A DNA stretch of 64,000 nt from CAZTTH01 sp964615975. Lineage in GTDB: Bacteria; Verrucomicrobiota; Lentisphaeria; JABSQK01; JAJFLO01. The DNA lies in contig CAZTTH010000018.1 in NCBI GenBank assembly GCA_964615975.1, forward strand, positions 9,449 to 73,448, written 5' to 3'. The position numbers and the translations under genes are program-made. Below the pieces are notes generated by a model. The model did not search any database. It was given only the letters and a program-made list of their open reading frames with translations, and was not told the origin of the DNA. Positions 37,085-47,800 of this stretch are shown piece by piece (the first letter of the stretch is position 1; each line of letters begins with the position of its first letter).

Positions 37085-38848
37085 ATGAACAACCAGAAGA
37101 TTCCATTGTCTGGCGACCAACGTGCCCAACGCTCCGGTAATCTCATCACCCTGATATTGTGGCGCTATCGTTTCGGGCGCGGCTTGGCCGCGGCGGGATT
37201 GGGGATATTGCTGTCTCTTGCCTTTGCGCCAGGAGAAATGAGTTGGGTCGCCTGGGTGGGATTGGTGCCGTTCATGGCGCTGGCTTTTAACCCCCATCAC
37301 AGTGCCGGTTGGCTGGGATACGCGTTTGGACTCGGCCATTTCACCACCAGCTTTTACTGGCTGAAAGAGGTCTTTCTTCCCGGGCCGCTGTTATTAGCTT
37401 CGGTATGCGCCATTTTTCCCGCGTTCTGGGCCAGTCTGTCAAAGGCTTTGTTGGACAATCTTACTCATACCCAAAATGACGATCTTCTCCCCCGGCACGA
37501 CCCGGCACGACCGGTTAATACCGGCATAACTGTCGCCTGGAAACTGCCATTGATTATTTGGATGTTCGCGTTTATATGGATCGCTACAGAATGGGTTCGT
37601 GGCTGGTTCTGCACCGGTTTCCCGTGGAATCAAATCGGTGTCAGTCAATGGCAGAATCTTGGGCTCATATCTTCAGCTTCGGTTACCGGCGTGGCAGGAA
37701 TCGGATTTTTAATTGTCACTGTTAATGCCGCTATTTATTTTGTCATCCGCCGGTTTGACCGGTCATATGCGGCGGAGAAAGACCATTCGGCAATCATTCC
37801 GCTGCTTACCATAATAGTTACCTTTATTCCTTTCTTTATGATGCGTCAGGTCTATCGAATCGCTGAACCTGATGACTCCATGGCCATCGCCGCTGTGCAG
37901 GGGAATCTGCCCCAGTCCCGGGTCTGGTCAGCGCAACAACTTCATGAAGCCCTCGCGGTGTATCCCGGTCTTACCCGCACGTTAGTCTCTGCCAGTTCAC
38001 CGGAACTAATCCTCTGGCCGGAAACCGCGATTCCCGCCAGTATCACCGCTGATCCGGTTATCCGTCTGTTGATTAAAAAAATGATACAAGAAGTGAATAT
38101 TCCATTGCTGGCAGGCACGATCGATTATCGTTATCCCGTCGACACCGCCACTATCCACAGTGATATTTCTCCCTTAACTGCAAATTCAGTCAGTTTTAAT
38201 AGCGCCGTGTTATTTGATGACCAGGGAGAGGTTGGCGAAATCTATGACAAGATTCATCTGGTTCCCTTCGGTGAATATACCCCCTTCGAAGAATACCTCC
38301 CCTGGCTGACTGATTGGATCGGTATGGGACGCAGCCTGACGGCGGGAAAGGCATTTACGATCATGCCCCTCAAACAAGCCAGGATTGGGGTTAATATCTG
38401 TTATGAAGATGTTTTTCCTGAAATCAGTTATAATCTGGTGCGGCACGGCGCCAATCTTCTCGTGGTAATTACCAACGACGCCTGGTTTGGTGAAACCTCG
38501 GGATCACGGCAGCATCTGGCTCATTCGGTGTTTCGTGCGGTTGAAAATCGCCGTCCTCTGCTGCGTAATGGGAATAACAGTGATACCTGTCTGATCATGC
38601 CGGATGGAGAAGTTCGTGATTTGCTCTATGACGAAGATATTGGAAATCGCTTTGTGCGCGACTCCCATGTCTATCAGGTCCCGTTGTACCCGAAGTTGCC
38701 GACAACCTTTTTCACCCGGTATGGGAATTGGTTCGCGGAATGTTCAGCGCTGATTACCCTGATGATTATGGCCTGGTGCTGCTATCGCTATCTCGATCGC
38801 AAGCGCCGCCTGTTTCAGCTCATTAATCAGCGCGACTCCGGTCTTTAA
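37085..38848 (+). CDS. lnt: apolipoprotein N-acyltransferase
   Basis: A 587-residue inner-membrane enzyme that adds the third acyl chain to bacterial lipoproteins, the last step before they go to the outer membrane. About six membrane helices lie in the N-terminal 270 residues and one more near the C-terminus. The nitrilase-like domain has the catalytic triad: Glu in LILWPETAIPAS, Lys in YDKIHLVPFGEYTP and Cys in GVNICYEDVFPE. The family's usual length is about 510, and the N-terminal 30 residues are longer than usual. The start is uncertain because no ribosome binding site is seen. Its stop shares the TTAA at 38845-38848 with the convergent glycosyltransferase gene. Confidence 0.95.
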   Translation: MNNQKIPLSGDQRAQRSGNLITLILWRYRFGRGLAAAGLGILLSLAFAPGEMSWVAWVGLVPFMALAFNPHHSAGWLGYAFGLGHFTTSFYWLKEVFLPGPLLLASVCAIFPAFWASLSKALLDNLTHTQNDDLLPRHDPARPVNTGITVAWKLPLIIWMFAFIWIATEWVRGWFCTGFPWNQIGVSQWQNLGLISSASVTGVAGIGFLIVTVNAAIYFVIRRFDRSYAAEKDHSAIIPLLTIIVTFIPFFMMRQVYRIAEPDDSMAIAAVQGNLPQSRVWSAQQLHEALAVYPGLTRTLVSASSPELILWPETAIPASITADPVIRLLIKKMIQEVNIPLLAGTIDYRYPVDTATIHSDISPLTANSVSFNSAVLFDDQGEVGEIYDKIHLVPFGEYTPFEEYLPWLTDWIGMGRSLTAGKAFTIMPLKQARIGVNICYEDVFPEISYNLVRHGANLLVVITNDAWFGETSGSRQHLAHSVFRAVENRRPLLRNGNNSDTCLIMPDGEVRDLLYDEDIGNRFVRDSHVYQVPLYPKLPTTFFTRYGNWFAECSALITLMIMAWCCYRYLDRKRRLFQLINQRDSGL

Positions 38849-40479
38849 TGACCTTTGATTACAGTGAAAATTGCGGATTGTCGGCCAATTTCCTTGACTA
38901 TGGTTGATGCGGGAAAATTAGCACTCAGGCCAAACCGGGTAGTCGCGACATAATAATCGAACCCCGGCGGTAATTCATTGGTGGGCAGACGCGAAAACAG
39001 CAGTTCCGTTTGTATCCCATCATCGAGGTAGGAATCAAAACAAGTGCGCGAATTGTTGTTGGCGGCAAGCAGTATTCGTAATTGTTGCTTGTGCAATCGT
39101 TTCTTTTCCTGATTTATCCACTCCGCCGCTTCCTTGTAACTGGTCAGCCAATAATCGCTTTCATACCTGCTGCCGGCCTGCGCCACCCCCCCCACGATTT
39201 CATTAAAATAAGTGTATTGATAAGGGTGTAATCTCACCATTGGCAACAGCGGACATAACAACAACATCAGGAGGACTGACAGCAGCAGTTTGTGCTCAAC
39301 CTGACGTTGACATTGGCGATAAATCGCCGCGGCTCCATATCCTCCAATGATTGCCATCGCGGGTTGGAGAAAGAGAAAATGACGAATGCCGTCATAGACA
39401 TTGGGACGCATGACAACGAAATAGAGAATGGGAAACAGAAACCAGAGAAAAAGCGAAAACAATACCGCACAGTCAGTTGAGTTAGTTTGGCGATTTTCCG
39501 GTTGTGAGAGCTCTGATTGTGGTTTGGAAGCCAGCGCTTTTACTCCGGCAAAGATCCCGAAAATGATGAAAATCAGTAAGGTCAATGGTGTGGTTATCAA
39601 TAAATACCAGGGAAGGTAATGCCAGGGCAGGGCATTGCTGTTGATGCTGCTGCCGGCATAGAGAAGATGGTAGGTGGAACTGAATTCAGTGGCCAGTTTC
39701 AGTGCTTGCCAGGGATGGAGTATCGGATTCTGATGTGCCCATGGCCAACACACGATCATGATTCCCCATGATATAATGGGGATAAGCAATAGTTTGATCG
39801 TCAATGACACCAGTTTTTCTCGGGATATGCTATTCGTCTTGAGATTAGCAATGATCAGGTGAAACCCCCCGATGACCGGCAAAAATAGCCATAACATGAC
39901 GCCGCCTATGCGAATCGCCATGGCCACCCCGATGCAAAGACCACAGCGCGTACATTGACCATAGGTGATCGCACTTCCATGACGCCACATGTGGGTGAGA
40001 AAATACATCGCCCAGGTAAACGCGCAGGCAAACGGGATATCCTTGGAGTTGCCAAACGCGTGGCCAACATAAGCCGGAAGCATGATCAGAAACAAGGCGC
40101 TGAAAATTGGAATCCAGGGATCCGCAAAGAGACGAGCGAACTTGATTACTCCCATGACACCGAGCAAAGCCGTGAAAGCAACCAGCAGATGTCTGATGTC
40201 CCATTTCAGCGCCGGAAACTGGCGGTAGAGAGTGGCCGCGACCAGTTCGAAAAGCGGGCCATAAAAACGCAGATTCAAATAGCTGTTACAGCGTGTATCG
40301 TTGCCGCCGCTGGCATAATAATCCCACGCCAATTCGCCATATCGCGACTGCACCGTTTCGTCCCAGGTAATGCCAAAATCCTGATAACAATGGATAATGA
40401 ATATGAATGCGGCGAGTAAAATGCTCCCCAAAACTACCGCATGGAAATTGACCGCGAAGGTTTTATTGCGCGTTTGCAT
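38845..40479 (-). CDS. GT39-like membrane glycosyltransferase
   Basis: A polytopic protein of about 544 residues, with roughly ten membrane helices and a C-terminal soluble domain. GITWDETVQSRYGE near residue 35 carries the acidic residues (Asp, Glu) found after the first helix in the ArnT/PMT-type GT-C glycosyltransferases, and GNSKDIPFACAFTWAM is typical of the same fold. These enzymes transfer a sugar from a polyprenyl-phosphate donor. The ATG at 40479 (MQTRNKTFAV) was chosen; an upstream ATG at 40518 would overlap the GT2 gene by 56 bases instead of 17. The overlapping GT2 gene just upstream resembles dolichyl-phosphate glucosyltransferases and could make the donor. The acceptor is unknown. 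Confidence 0.8.
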   Translation of the reverse strand: MQTRNKTFAVNFHAVVLGSILLAAFIFIIHCYQDFGITWDETVQSRYGELAWDYYASGGNDTRCNSYLNLRFYGPLFELVAATLYRQFPALKWDIRHLLVAFTALLGVMGVIKFARLFADPWIPIFSALFLIMLPAYVGHAFGNSKDIPFACAFTWAMYFLTHMWRHGSAITYGQCTRCGLCIGVAMAIRIGGVMLWLFLPVIGGFHLIIANLKTNSISREKLVSLTIKLLLIPIISWGIMIVCWPWAHQNPILHPWQALKLATEFSSTYHLLYAGSSINSNALPWHYLPWYLLITTPLTLLIFIIFGIFAGVKALASKPQSELSQPENRQTNSTDCAVLFSLFLWFLFPILYFVVMRPNVYDGIRHFLFLQPAMAIIGGYGAAAIYRQCQRQVEHKLLLSVLLMLLLCPLLPMVRLHPYQYTYFNEIVGGVAQAGSRYESDYWLTSYKEAAEWINQEKKRLHKQQLRILLAANNNSRTCFDSYLDDGIQTELLFSRLPTNELPPGFDYYVATTRFGLSANFPASTIVKEIGRQSAIFTVIKGH

Positions 40480-41218
40480 TACCAGCAGGGCAGGGCAGTT
40501 GCTTGATTCTTTTGGCAATACGCAGGATGTCCATCGCCATATTGAAAATGTGACGCGGGCGAATCCGGCTGTCGCCCTGTTCCTGCCAGGGGATCATTTC
40601 TTCACGAATCTTCATGCCGAACTTCATTGCCAGCAGGATCAATTCGACATCGAAAGCGAATCCCAGGCAGATCATCTGGCGGGCTATTTTTCGTGCCATG
40701 CCAGTCTCCATGAGTTTAAATCCGCATTGGGTATCATAAACGGATAAACCGGTAATGATCGAGGTATAGGTTTGGAATACCCGGCCCATGTAATGTCGAT
40801 ACAGCAGACGATGAACTTTCCCATCCTGGGTTTTTACCCGAATCCCGATCAATAATTCCCGCCCACTGGCGATCTCAGGTTCTTCGATCAAATCCTTGAA
40901 TAACAAAGGTGATGCGGCCAGATCGGCATCGACATAACCAACCATGCGGCCTTGAGCCTGAAGCAAGCCTTCACGCACCGCCCGACCTTTACCCTGATTG
41001 TGGGGCAGGGTAATCAGGGTAATTTTTTGCGGGGCGATGGAACGAAAGTCATCAATGGTATTCGCTGTCGTATCCCGCGATCCATCGTCGACAAACAGCC
41101 ACTCCCAATCCAGCTCCAGATTGGCTTTTATCAGGGTGAAAAATCGCGACAAGCGTTCTGCTTCATTATAGCAGGGGATAATGACTGTCAATTGGTGGGT
41201 AAAAGTATTCATGAACAT
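40463..41218 (-). CDS. GT2 family polyprenyl/dolichyl-phosphate sugar synthase
   Basis: A 251-residue glycosyltransferase family 2 protein. Visible parts are the nucleotide-sugar fold start (LTVIIPCYNEAERL), FVDDGSRDTT, NQGKGRAVREG and GYVDADLAASP (the DxD-like motif). The CGFKLM segment and the hydrophobic end resemble the Alg5/dolichyl-phosphate glucosyltransferase branch, which makes polyprenyl-phosphate glucose or mannose for GT-C enzymes. No C-terminal membrane pair is clear. Its stop overlaps the start of the GT39-like gene by 17 bases. The two genes probably work as a donor-synthesis and transfer pair in surface glycan modification. Confidence 0.88.
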   Translation of the reverse strand: MFMNTFTHQLTVIIPCYNEAERLSRFFTLIKANLELDWEWLFVDDGSRDTTANTIDDFRSIAPQKITLITLPHNQGKGRAVREGLLQAQGRMVGYVDADLAASPLLFKDLIEEPEIASGRELLIGIRVKTQDGKVHRLLYRHYMGRVFQTYTSIITGLSVYDTQCGFKLMETGMARKIARQMICLGFAFDVELILLAMKFGMKIREEMIPWQEQGDSRIRPRHIFNMAMDILRIAKRIKQLPCPAGNANAQ

Positions 41219-41562
41219 TGCATTTATGTACGATTCTCTGAGTAAACTCGCCTTATCGACTGAACCCGGTCAGGTTTGTGAAAAATAGCGCACGATTGCC
41301 AGTCTGAGGTGAACGGCGGCGGTTGAAAATGCGACTGCCTGCCGACGATTTCAATTGCAGTTACCGATGAAATATCCTCCCCAGGGTATCTGGTTGCAAT
41401 AAAATTTCCATATTCTTATTTTACTTGTCCTTGAGATGAGTACAGATAGCGGGTATCATTGGGTAATACTGGCTCTCTTGGAATATAAGCATTTCATTAA
41501 CCGCTCGATCATCTCAACACACCCTGATTTTTAATTATCAGGTCAACAACGATTCAATATTC
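41219..41562. other. divergent intergenic region upstream of hemE
   Basis: About 340 bases between the minus-strand GT2 gene and hemE. It should hold both promoters. The strongest candidate by eye is TTGCAA at 41394-41399, 17 bases ahead of TATTTT, on the plus strand toward hemE. No terminator, RNA or repeat was recognised. The hemE ATG at 41563 has only a weak upstream purine match. Confidence 0.3.
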
Positions 41563-42603
41563 ATGAGTAGAAAAACCCGATTTCTCAATGCCTGCCGCCG
41601 CGCCCCAGTTGATACGACACCGATTTGGTTGATGCGGCAAGCGGGTCGTTATATGGCGGAATACCGGAAGTTACGCAAAAAGTATTCTTTAATGCAGTTG
41701 ATCGTCACCCCGGAATTGGCGGTGGAGGTGACCCTCCAACCCGTGCAGGCATTCGCCGTCGATGCCGCTATTATTTTTGCCGATATCCTGCCGGTGCTCA
41801 GCGGTCTGGGGTTGACGATTGATTTTTCTGCTGATCACGGTCCCAAAATATTGAATCCGATCCGGAAGGCCGAAGACATCACCCGGCTCAAACCTTATTC
41901 GATCGAAGAGTTTTTAGGCTTTACCCTTAAAGCCATCAAAACCGTGCGCCATGAATTGCGGGATGTCGTCCCGCTGATCGGTTTTTCCGGCGCGCCTTTT
42001 ACCCTGGCGAGTTATGCTGTTGAAGGCGGCGGTTCACACCATTTTCTTAAAATCAAGGATTTCATCTACCACCAGGAAGCAGCATGGCAGCAACTAATGG
42101 ATAAACTGACCATCGTGGTTGGTGATTATCTTTGCGAACAAATCAAGGCTGGCGCTCAGGCGGTCCAGATGTTTGATTCCTGGGCGGGAATACTTAGTCC
42201 TCAGGATTTTCACCGATTTGTCCTTCCCGCGGTTACACGCATTATTGCCCGATTAAAAAAAACTTATCCAACGATACCAGTGATTTACTTTGGCACTGAA
42301 ACCTGTGGATTCATAAAACATATCCGTTCGGTGGATGCCGATGTTATTGGCATTGACTGGCGGGTTGATATCCTTGATGCCTGGTCAGTGGTTGGTGATC
42401 AATTCGCTATCCAGGGCAATCTCGATCCTCTGGTGCTGCGCGCTCCCATCTCCGAGATTACCCGTCAGGCCGGTTATATCCTTGATCGTGTCAATAAACG
42501 TCCGGGTCATATTTTCAATCTTGGACACGGGGTCCAGAAGGAAACTCCGCCTGACCATGTTGCGGCGTTGATCGACTTTGTTCATGAGCATGGCAGACAG
42601 TAG
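41563..42603 (+). CDS. hemE: uroporphyrinogen decarboxylase
   Basis: A 346-residue HemE, the normal length. The enzyme decarboxylates the four acetate side chains of uroporphyrinogen III to coproporphyrinogen III in tetrapyrrole synthesis. The N-terminal signature TPIWLMRQAGRYMAEYR and FADILPVLSGLGL hold the binding Arg and Asp residues. GFSGAPFTLASYAVEGGGS and FNLGHGVQKETPPDHV near the C-terminus are standard. It stands alone, with no other heme gene in the window. The neighbouring c-heme sensor far to the left shows that the host uses heme. Confidence 0.97.
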   Translation: MSRKTRFLNACRRAPVDTTPIWLMRQAGRYMAEYRKLRKKYSLMQLIVTPELAVEVTLQPVQAFAVDAAIIFADILPVLSGLGLTIDFSADHGPKILNPIRKAEDITRLKPYSIEEFLGFTLKAIKTVRHELRDVVPLIGFSGAPFTLASYAVEGGGSHHFLKIKDFIYHQEAAWQQLMDKLTIVVGDYLCEQIKAGAQAVQMFDSWAGILSPQDFHRFVLPAVTRIIARLKKTYPTIPVIYFGTETCGFIKHIRSVDADVIGIDWRVDILDAWSVVGDQFAIQGNLDPLVLRAPISEITRQAGYILDRVNKRPGHIFNLGHGVQKETPPDHVAALIDFVHEHGRQ

Positions 42604-42740
42604 GATTTTTTAATGTGTCAGAGCGCCATTTGCATGGCTGATTACAGCGCTCGTGATCATTCAGGTTGGTATTCTCCGTGCGGTTATAAACAGCACTTTT
42701 AGATGGGAGGACATCATCGCGAAATGATTTTTGAATCAGT

Positions 42741-42892
42741 CATCCCAATGGGACTTTTGTCGAATAACGCCTTATTCCCAGCGATAAATCGCTGGGCTGT
42801 TATCGGTTCATCCCGAACGGGATTATTGACATTAGCCCGCCAATTCATTGGCGGGTCCGAAATGCAGGAATCCAAAAGTCCCATAGGGACGA
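42741..42892. repeat. nested palindromic repeat (REP/MITE-like)
   Basis: Five hairpins in a row: TCCCAATGGGA (42743-42753), a 20-base cccagcga/tcgctggg stem (42777-42796), TCCCGAACGGGA (42811-42822), a 9-bp stem with 2-base loop, cccgccaat/attggcggg (42836-42855), and GTCCCATAGGGAC (42878-42890). The ends also pair with each other: TGGGACTTTTG at 42749-42759 is the exact reverse complement of 42873-42883. The whole unit can therefore fold into one cloverleaf or cruciform. Similar dispersed elements are common in some bacteria; here it sits between hemE and the convergent Memo-like gene. An open frame through it is an artefact. Confidence 0.8.
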
Positions 42893-43049
42893 TTGAAAAA
42901 TACGGTTTATGACCGGTTAAAGTATAGTCAGGCCTGTCTGAGTGCGATCACGAAAAGTCAGGCACGATCAGTGCCGTGTGATGTAATGCGCTCAAGAAGG
43001 ACGGCTCTTGTTTGGCTGACTACGAAAGCCCGCTTCCCCGGCAAACCCT

Positions 43050-43937
43050 CTATTGACGATAAATCACTGCCGCCACATAACCCACCACCTGATCATGTTG
43101 CCCCCCGGGGACATCACCTGAATTAGCTGCCTTCACTACTGAAATCCGATTCGCGCCCAATGCCCTGGCTGTTTCCATCGTGGTATAGACCGCGCCGGTG
43201 CTGCACATCATGCAATGTAAGTCCTGAACAACATGTGCAGACATGTAGTCTCGGATTTCATCTCGGAGTATCTGAGTATCGAATTTCTCGATGGCATTGA
43301 CAATTACCCGATCAGATTTCACCGCTTCATCATATGTTGGATAATGGCAGAGATCCGTGCTGCCCAGCAAGAGTACCGATCGACTCTTAATCACCTTTGC
43401 CAGATTTGCAGAGAGCGCTGCAATTAACTGCTTGTCGTCCTGCTGGATTAAAATCGGCACGATCCTGCAATCAGGCATGATAGTTTGTAAAAATGGCAAT
43501 TGCACCTCAAGACTGTGTTCCTGCGCATGTGCCTGAGGAATATCCGCGGCACACTCAGCGGATTCAATGATCGCGGCTGCCAGTTCTTCATCGATCTCAA
43601 TATCCCCTAACGATGTACGAAATCTGCCCCGCGCATAAACCGCCGCGCCCGCAACCGGATAGCGATGACTGAGTCCGATCATGATCACGGTATCATAGGA
43701 TCGGTGTGCCAATAATTTATAGGCGTGGGCGGCAACTGTTCCGGAATACGTGTACCCCGCGTGCGGGACAATAATTCCCATTAACTCACCATCAATGACA
43801 GCCGGATCAGCCGCATCGAGATAGTGACATACATCGCTTGCCAGACGTTCCGGAGACTTGGGATAAAAGGCGCCGGCTGCCCAGGGCAGCCGAATCATAT
43901 CGTCATTTTTATGTAATTTGCCGAATGCCATAATCAT
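43050..43937 (-). CDS. Memo-family protein (AmmeMemoRadiSam system protein B-like)
   Basis: A 295-residue MEMO1/Memo-domain protein. Matching points are LPWAAGAFYPKSPERLA near the N-terminus, IIVPHAGYTYSGTVAAHAY with the putative metal-binding His, MIGLSHRYPV, AQEHSLEVQLPFLQ and LGSTDLCHYPTYDEA. In bacteria this domain often occurs in a system with an AMMECR1 domain and a radical SAM protein, whose biochemical role is unclear. Here neither partner is adjacent. The gene is transcribed away from marC and convergent with hemE, separated by the palindromic repeat. Confidence 0.9.
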   Translation of the reverse strand: MIMAFGKLHKNDDMIRLPWAAGAFYPKSPERLASDVCHYLDAADPAVIDGELMGIIVPHAGYTYSGTVAAHAYKLLAHRSYDTVIMIGLSHRYPVAGAAVYARGRFRTSLGDIEIDEELAAAIIESAECAADIPQAHAQEHSLEVQLPFLQTIMPDCRIVPILIQQDDKQLIAALSANLAKVIKSRSVLLLGSTDLCHYPTYDEAVKSDRVIVNAIEKFDTQILRDEIRDYMSAHVVQDLHCMMCSTGAVYTTMETARALGANRISVVKAANSGDVPGGQHDQVVGYVAAVIYRQ

Positions 43938-44036
43938 GTCTTACTCTGGGTTAACACTAATCCATATAGTATTATTATCACACGAATTAAGAATTCCATT
44001 GATAATTAAATATGTCTTTCACGCATCGATAAACGT

Positions 44037-44621
44037 ATGAACGAATTCTGGTTGTGTTTTATTCCGTTGTTCGTGGCGGTTGATGCCATTGGGGTATTGC
44101 CGATTTTCATTGCCATCACTGCCAATATGCCGCCGCCAACAGTTCACAAGGTTTTAGTTCAATCGCTTGTCACCGCGACCGCAGTGGCATTGCTGTTTCT
44201 GACGATCGGCGCTGCCATCTTCAAGTTCCTTGGCATTACTACCGGTGATTTCATGGTCGCCGGCGGCATTCTTCTGCTCTTTATCTCTCTGTCGGATTTG
44301 ATTACCACAGATAAGATTCAGCGGCAGATCGATCCCGACAGCTTCGGCGCCGTCCCCATCGGTGTTCCCCTGATCACCGGACCGGCGGTGTTGACCACCA
44401 TTGTCTTATTGTCCAATCAATATGGTCCCTGGTTAACCTCCGCTGCCATTGTCATCAATATCCTGATTGCCGGGGGCATCTTTTATTCTTCGACCAAAAT
44501 CGTCAAATTTTTAGGCAAGGCCGGGGTCAAAATCCTCTCCAAAATCGCCAGTCTGTTCCTCGCCGCCATTGCCGTCATGATGATCCGCAAAGGCATCGTT
44601 TATTTCCTCCATGCCGGTTAA
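44037..44621 (+). CDS. MarC-family integral membrane protein
   Basis: A 194-residue protein with about six membrane helices, the standard size of the MarC/YhgN/SnatA family. Conserved stretches are FVAVDAIGVLPIF in the first helix, GGILLLFISLSDLI, FGAVPIGVPLITGPAVLTTIVL and IASLFLAAIAVMMIRKGI. Some members transport small amino acids, but for most the substrate is unknown. No partner gene is adjacent. It is the last gene of the housekeeping part before the defence island. Confidence 0.9.
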   Translation: MNEFWLCFIPLFVAVDAIGVLPIFIAITANMPPPTVHKVLVQSLVTATAVALLFLTIGAAIFKFLGITTGDFMVAGGILLLFISLSDLITTDKIQRQIDPDSFGAVPIGVPLITGPAVLTTIVLLSNQYGPWLTSAAIVINILIAGGIFYSSTKIVKFLGKAGVKILSKIASLFLAAIAVMMIRKGIVYFLHAG

Positions 44622-44836
44622 TCCCGCCGTGTTGCCTCGTCCATTTTCCCGCCACTGGCAACCACTTGCCGTTAAGATAAAGTAAGACACTATTTGATTT
44701 AATACTGAATCTCATGAATTGAGTTACTATAATCTGTCATGACATTAGCTTTGAATTCTTATTTGAATGGGATAATGGTTCACGACGTACATGGCAGGAC
44801 GAAGTTGGTAACAATGATAAGTCAAGACTAATCTGT
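44622..44836 (+). promoter_or_regulatory. intergenic region ahead of the defence island
   Basis: About 215 bases upstream of the first defence gene. A TATAAT hexamer at 44728-44733 could serve as a -10 box; no good -35 box sits at the right distance. A GTG at 44837 and an ATG at 44846 are both possible starts of the next gene, and neither has a strong ribosome binding site. This would be the promoter region for the operon running to 59571. Confidence 0.35.
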
Positions 44837-47800
44837 GTGAAGACTATGAATATCCTTAAAACCCATGCTAAGATTATTGAAGACTACGCGTCCTACATCA
44901 GAAGTTTCATTAAGATTGCTGATCCCAGGATTCACGAAAAGGTCAAAGCTGAATTAGAACAGGGAAAGCTTTGGCCCGAACCGCTGCTCCAGTTCAATCC
45001 TTCATATCATAAAACCGACAGCCTGATTAAACTCACCAACACTGGTGTTCTTCATCCCGATATCGCTGAGATCTTCAAAGGGTTATCCCTCTACCAACAT
45101 CAGGTCAAAGCCATCCAATTGGGGACAGCCGGCAACGACTTCATCGTTACTTCCGGAACGGGTTCGGGAAAATCTTTAACCTATATCGGCACAATTTTCC
45201 ATCACCTGCTCAACAATCCAAACGCGCCTGGAGTAACGGCTATCGTAGTCTATCCGATGAACGCTCTCATAAATTCACAATCCGAGGAATTCCAGCGTTA
45301 TCAGGAAAACTACGAGAAGGCAACGGGCAGGAATTTTCCCATTAGCTTCGGTCAATACACTGGTCAGGAAAAAGAAAACAGGCGAGCTGAAATGCGTGAA
45401 TCCCCGCCGCAGATCCTGCTCACCAATTACATGATGCTGGAATTGCTTTTAACTCGCTTGAGTGAACGATCGATTCGCGATGGGATATACAAAAACCTTC
45501 GTTTTCTGGTTTTCGATGAACTACATACTTATCGTGGAAGACAAGGCGCTGATATCGCGCTGTTGATCCGGCGTATTCGCGCCCAGAGTGAGTTGCCGGT
45601 GGTATGCATTGGGACTTCAGCCACGATGATCTCCGTGGGGTCCATGGCTGATCAGCGTCGGGGTGTTGCAGAAGTAGCGACCATACTCTTTGGTAAGCCA
45701 TTTACTCCTGAACAAGTTATCAATGAAACCCTTGACCGTTCTCTCTCGTTTTCGGGTACACTCCCCAGTGGATCTGAACTCGCTGCCGCGATAACTAAAG
45801 GGATCAATCTTAATGACGATGTTACTAAACTTCAAATTCACCCGGTGGCGATTTGGCTGGAAAACAAGGTAGCCCTGGAAACATGTGATGGACAGCTTGT
45901 GAGAGGTAAACCACAGCGAATCAGTGAAATTATTCACGCCTTGTCACGGGAGTGCGGTTTGGAGGAGAAAGTCTGCCGACATTATATCGCTGAACTTCTG
46001 GAATGGATCGGCGCGGTTAATAATCGCATTCGAGAAACAGGCCAGCGCTATACCATCCTGCCGTTTAAACTTCACCAATTCATTTCCCAGACTGGATCGG
46101 TATATACGACACTCGATCAGGATGAAAACCGCTACATCACCTTGGAACCAGGTATATATCAACCCGATGATGCAGACAAAAAGTTGATATTCCCCAACGT
46201 TTTTAGCCGCGCTACCGGTTATACATTCATCTGTGTATCCCTGATTGGCGACCGGCTGGAGCCTCGTGAATTCAGGGAAAGTACCGGGGATGAGGATGAT
46301 GAGATAACCTCAGGTTACTTAATAATTGGTGAGGATATATGGAATCCCCCGGATGACTTCGAATTGCTGCCTGAATCCTGGCTGCGCATGACCAAAGCCG
46401 GGCCGGTTCCCGATTCACGAGTCAAGTCGCGTTTTCCCATTAAACTCTACTTCGATGAGACTGGAAAATGTTCAGCGACCGAGCCCAAAAAATGGTGGGG
46501 TTGGTTCATGTCGGAGCCGTTGCTGTTCGATCCCACCGGCGGAGTGTTTTTTGATACCAAGACCAACGAAGGCACAAAGCTTACCAAATTGGGCAGTGAA
46601 GGACGGAGCACTTCAACCACTATCACGGCTTTCTCGGTCTTAAATCAGTTAAATGACATCGGCTATGTCCAGAAAGATCAAAAACTCCTCAGCTTTACCG
46701 ACAATCGTCAGGATGCTGCTTTACAAGCCGGCCATTTCAACGACTTTGTACAAGTCGTGCGTCTACGAGCCGGTATTTACCAGGCATTAAAAATGGCCAC
46801 GGCGGGAATTTTGACCTATATGACTTTGGGAGAGGCAGTTCGAAAAGCTTTGAACCTGCCGTTTACTGATTATTCTACTCGAAATGATGAGCCTGAATTA
46901 GCGACAATCAAGCGTAAGTACGAATCCTGCCTGCAGGACTTCCTGCTTTATCGTGCCATTGCCGATCTGCGGCGAAGCTGGCGAATTGTCTTGCCAAATC
47001 TCGAACAGTGTGCACTGCTTGCCATCGATTATGTCGATCTCGATGAGATTGCCGGCGAAGAACATTTCTGGAGCACGACTCCATTGCTAGGCGAACTCAA
47101 ATCTGATGTTCGCCGGGAGTTGATTGCCACCATTCTGGACTTCTTTCGGCTTGAATATGCTTTGTTCAATGAAAATCACCTGACCGATTCACGACTTAAG
47201 GAAAGCGAAAAACAATTTCGTGATATGCTGAAGGCACCATGGTCTCTGGATGAAAAAGAAGAGCTGCGAATTCCCAGTGCTATTCGCTTGGGTCCACTCC
47301 ATAAATCCGCAAAATTTCCAGCAAAAAGCATGGGGCCGGCCAGTGCTCTGGGAAAATATATTAAGCTTATTGTTCGGCAGCTTAACATCGATCTTGATCT
47401 CAGGGGGGATAAATATAATGAGTTTATCCTTAAGCTCATGAACCGGTTGGAAGCTGCTGATTATCTGAAATCACAAATGGCTCGCAGCGATAAAAATGAA
47501 GAAGTCCCGGTCTTCCGTCTTAAATTGGATAAAATCATTTGGAAACTCGGCGATAATGAAACCGTCAAGCCAGACTCAATCAAGCAACGTGCCTATAAGC
47601 ATCAGACAGCCCGTCCCAACCTCTTTTTTCAATCCTTATATCAGCGTAATTTCGCCGCGTTGAAGTGCCTTCAGGGCGATGACCATACCGGTCAGCTCAA
47701 CTCGGATGTTCGCATTCAGCGTGAAGACCAGTTCCGCAACGGTAAGATCAGTGCCCTATTTTGCTCTCCTACCATGGAACTCGGCATAGATATAGGCGGG

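Noticed and set aside
39955..40419. 154-codon plus-strand frame opposite the GT39-like gene
   Set aside because: It is antisense to a clear membrane glycosyltransferase and lacks any family resemblance.
42703..42912. 69-codon open frame through the palindromic element
   Set aside because: It is translated hairpin repeat; such frames are common artefacts of this element type.
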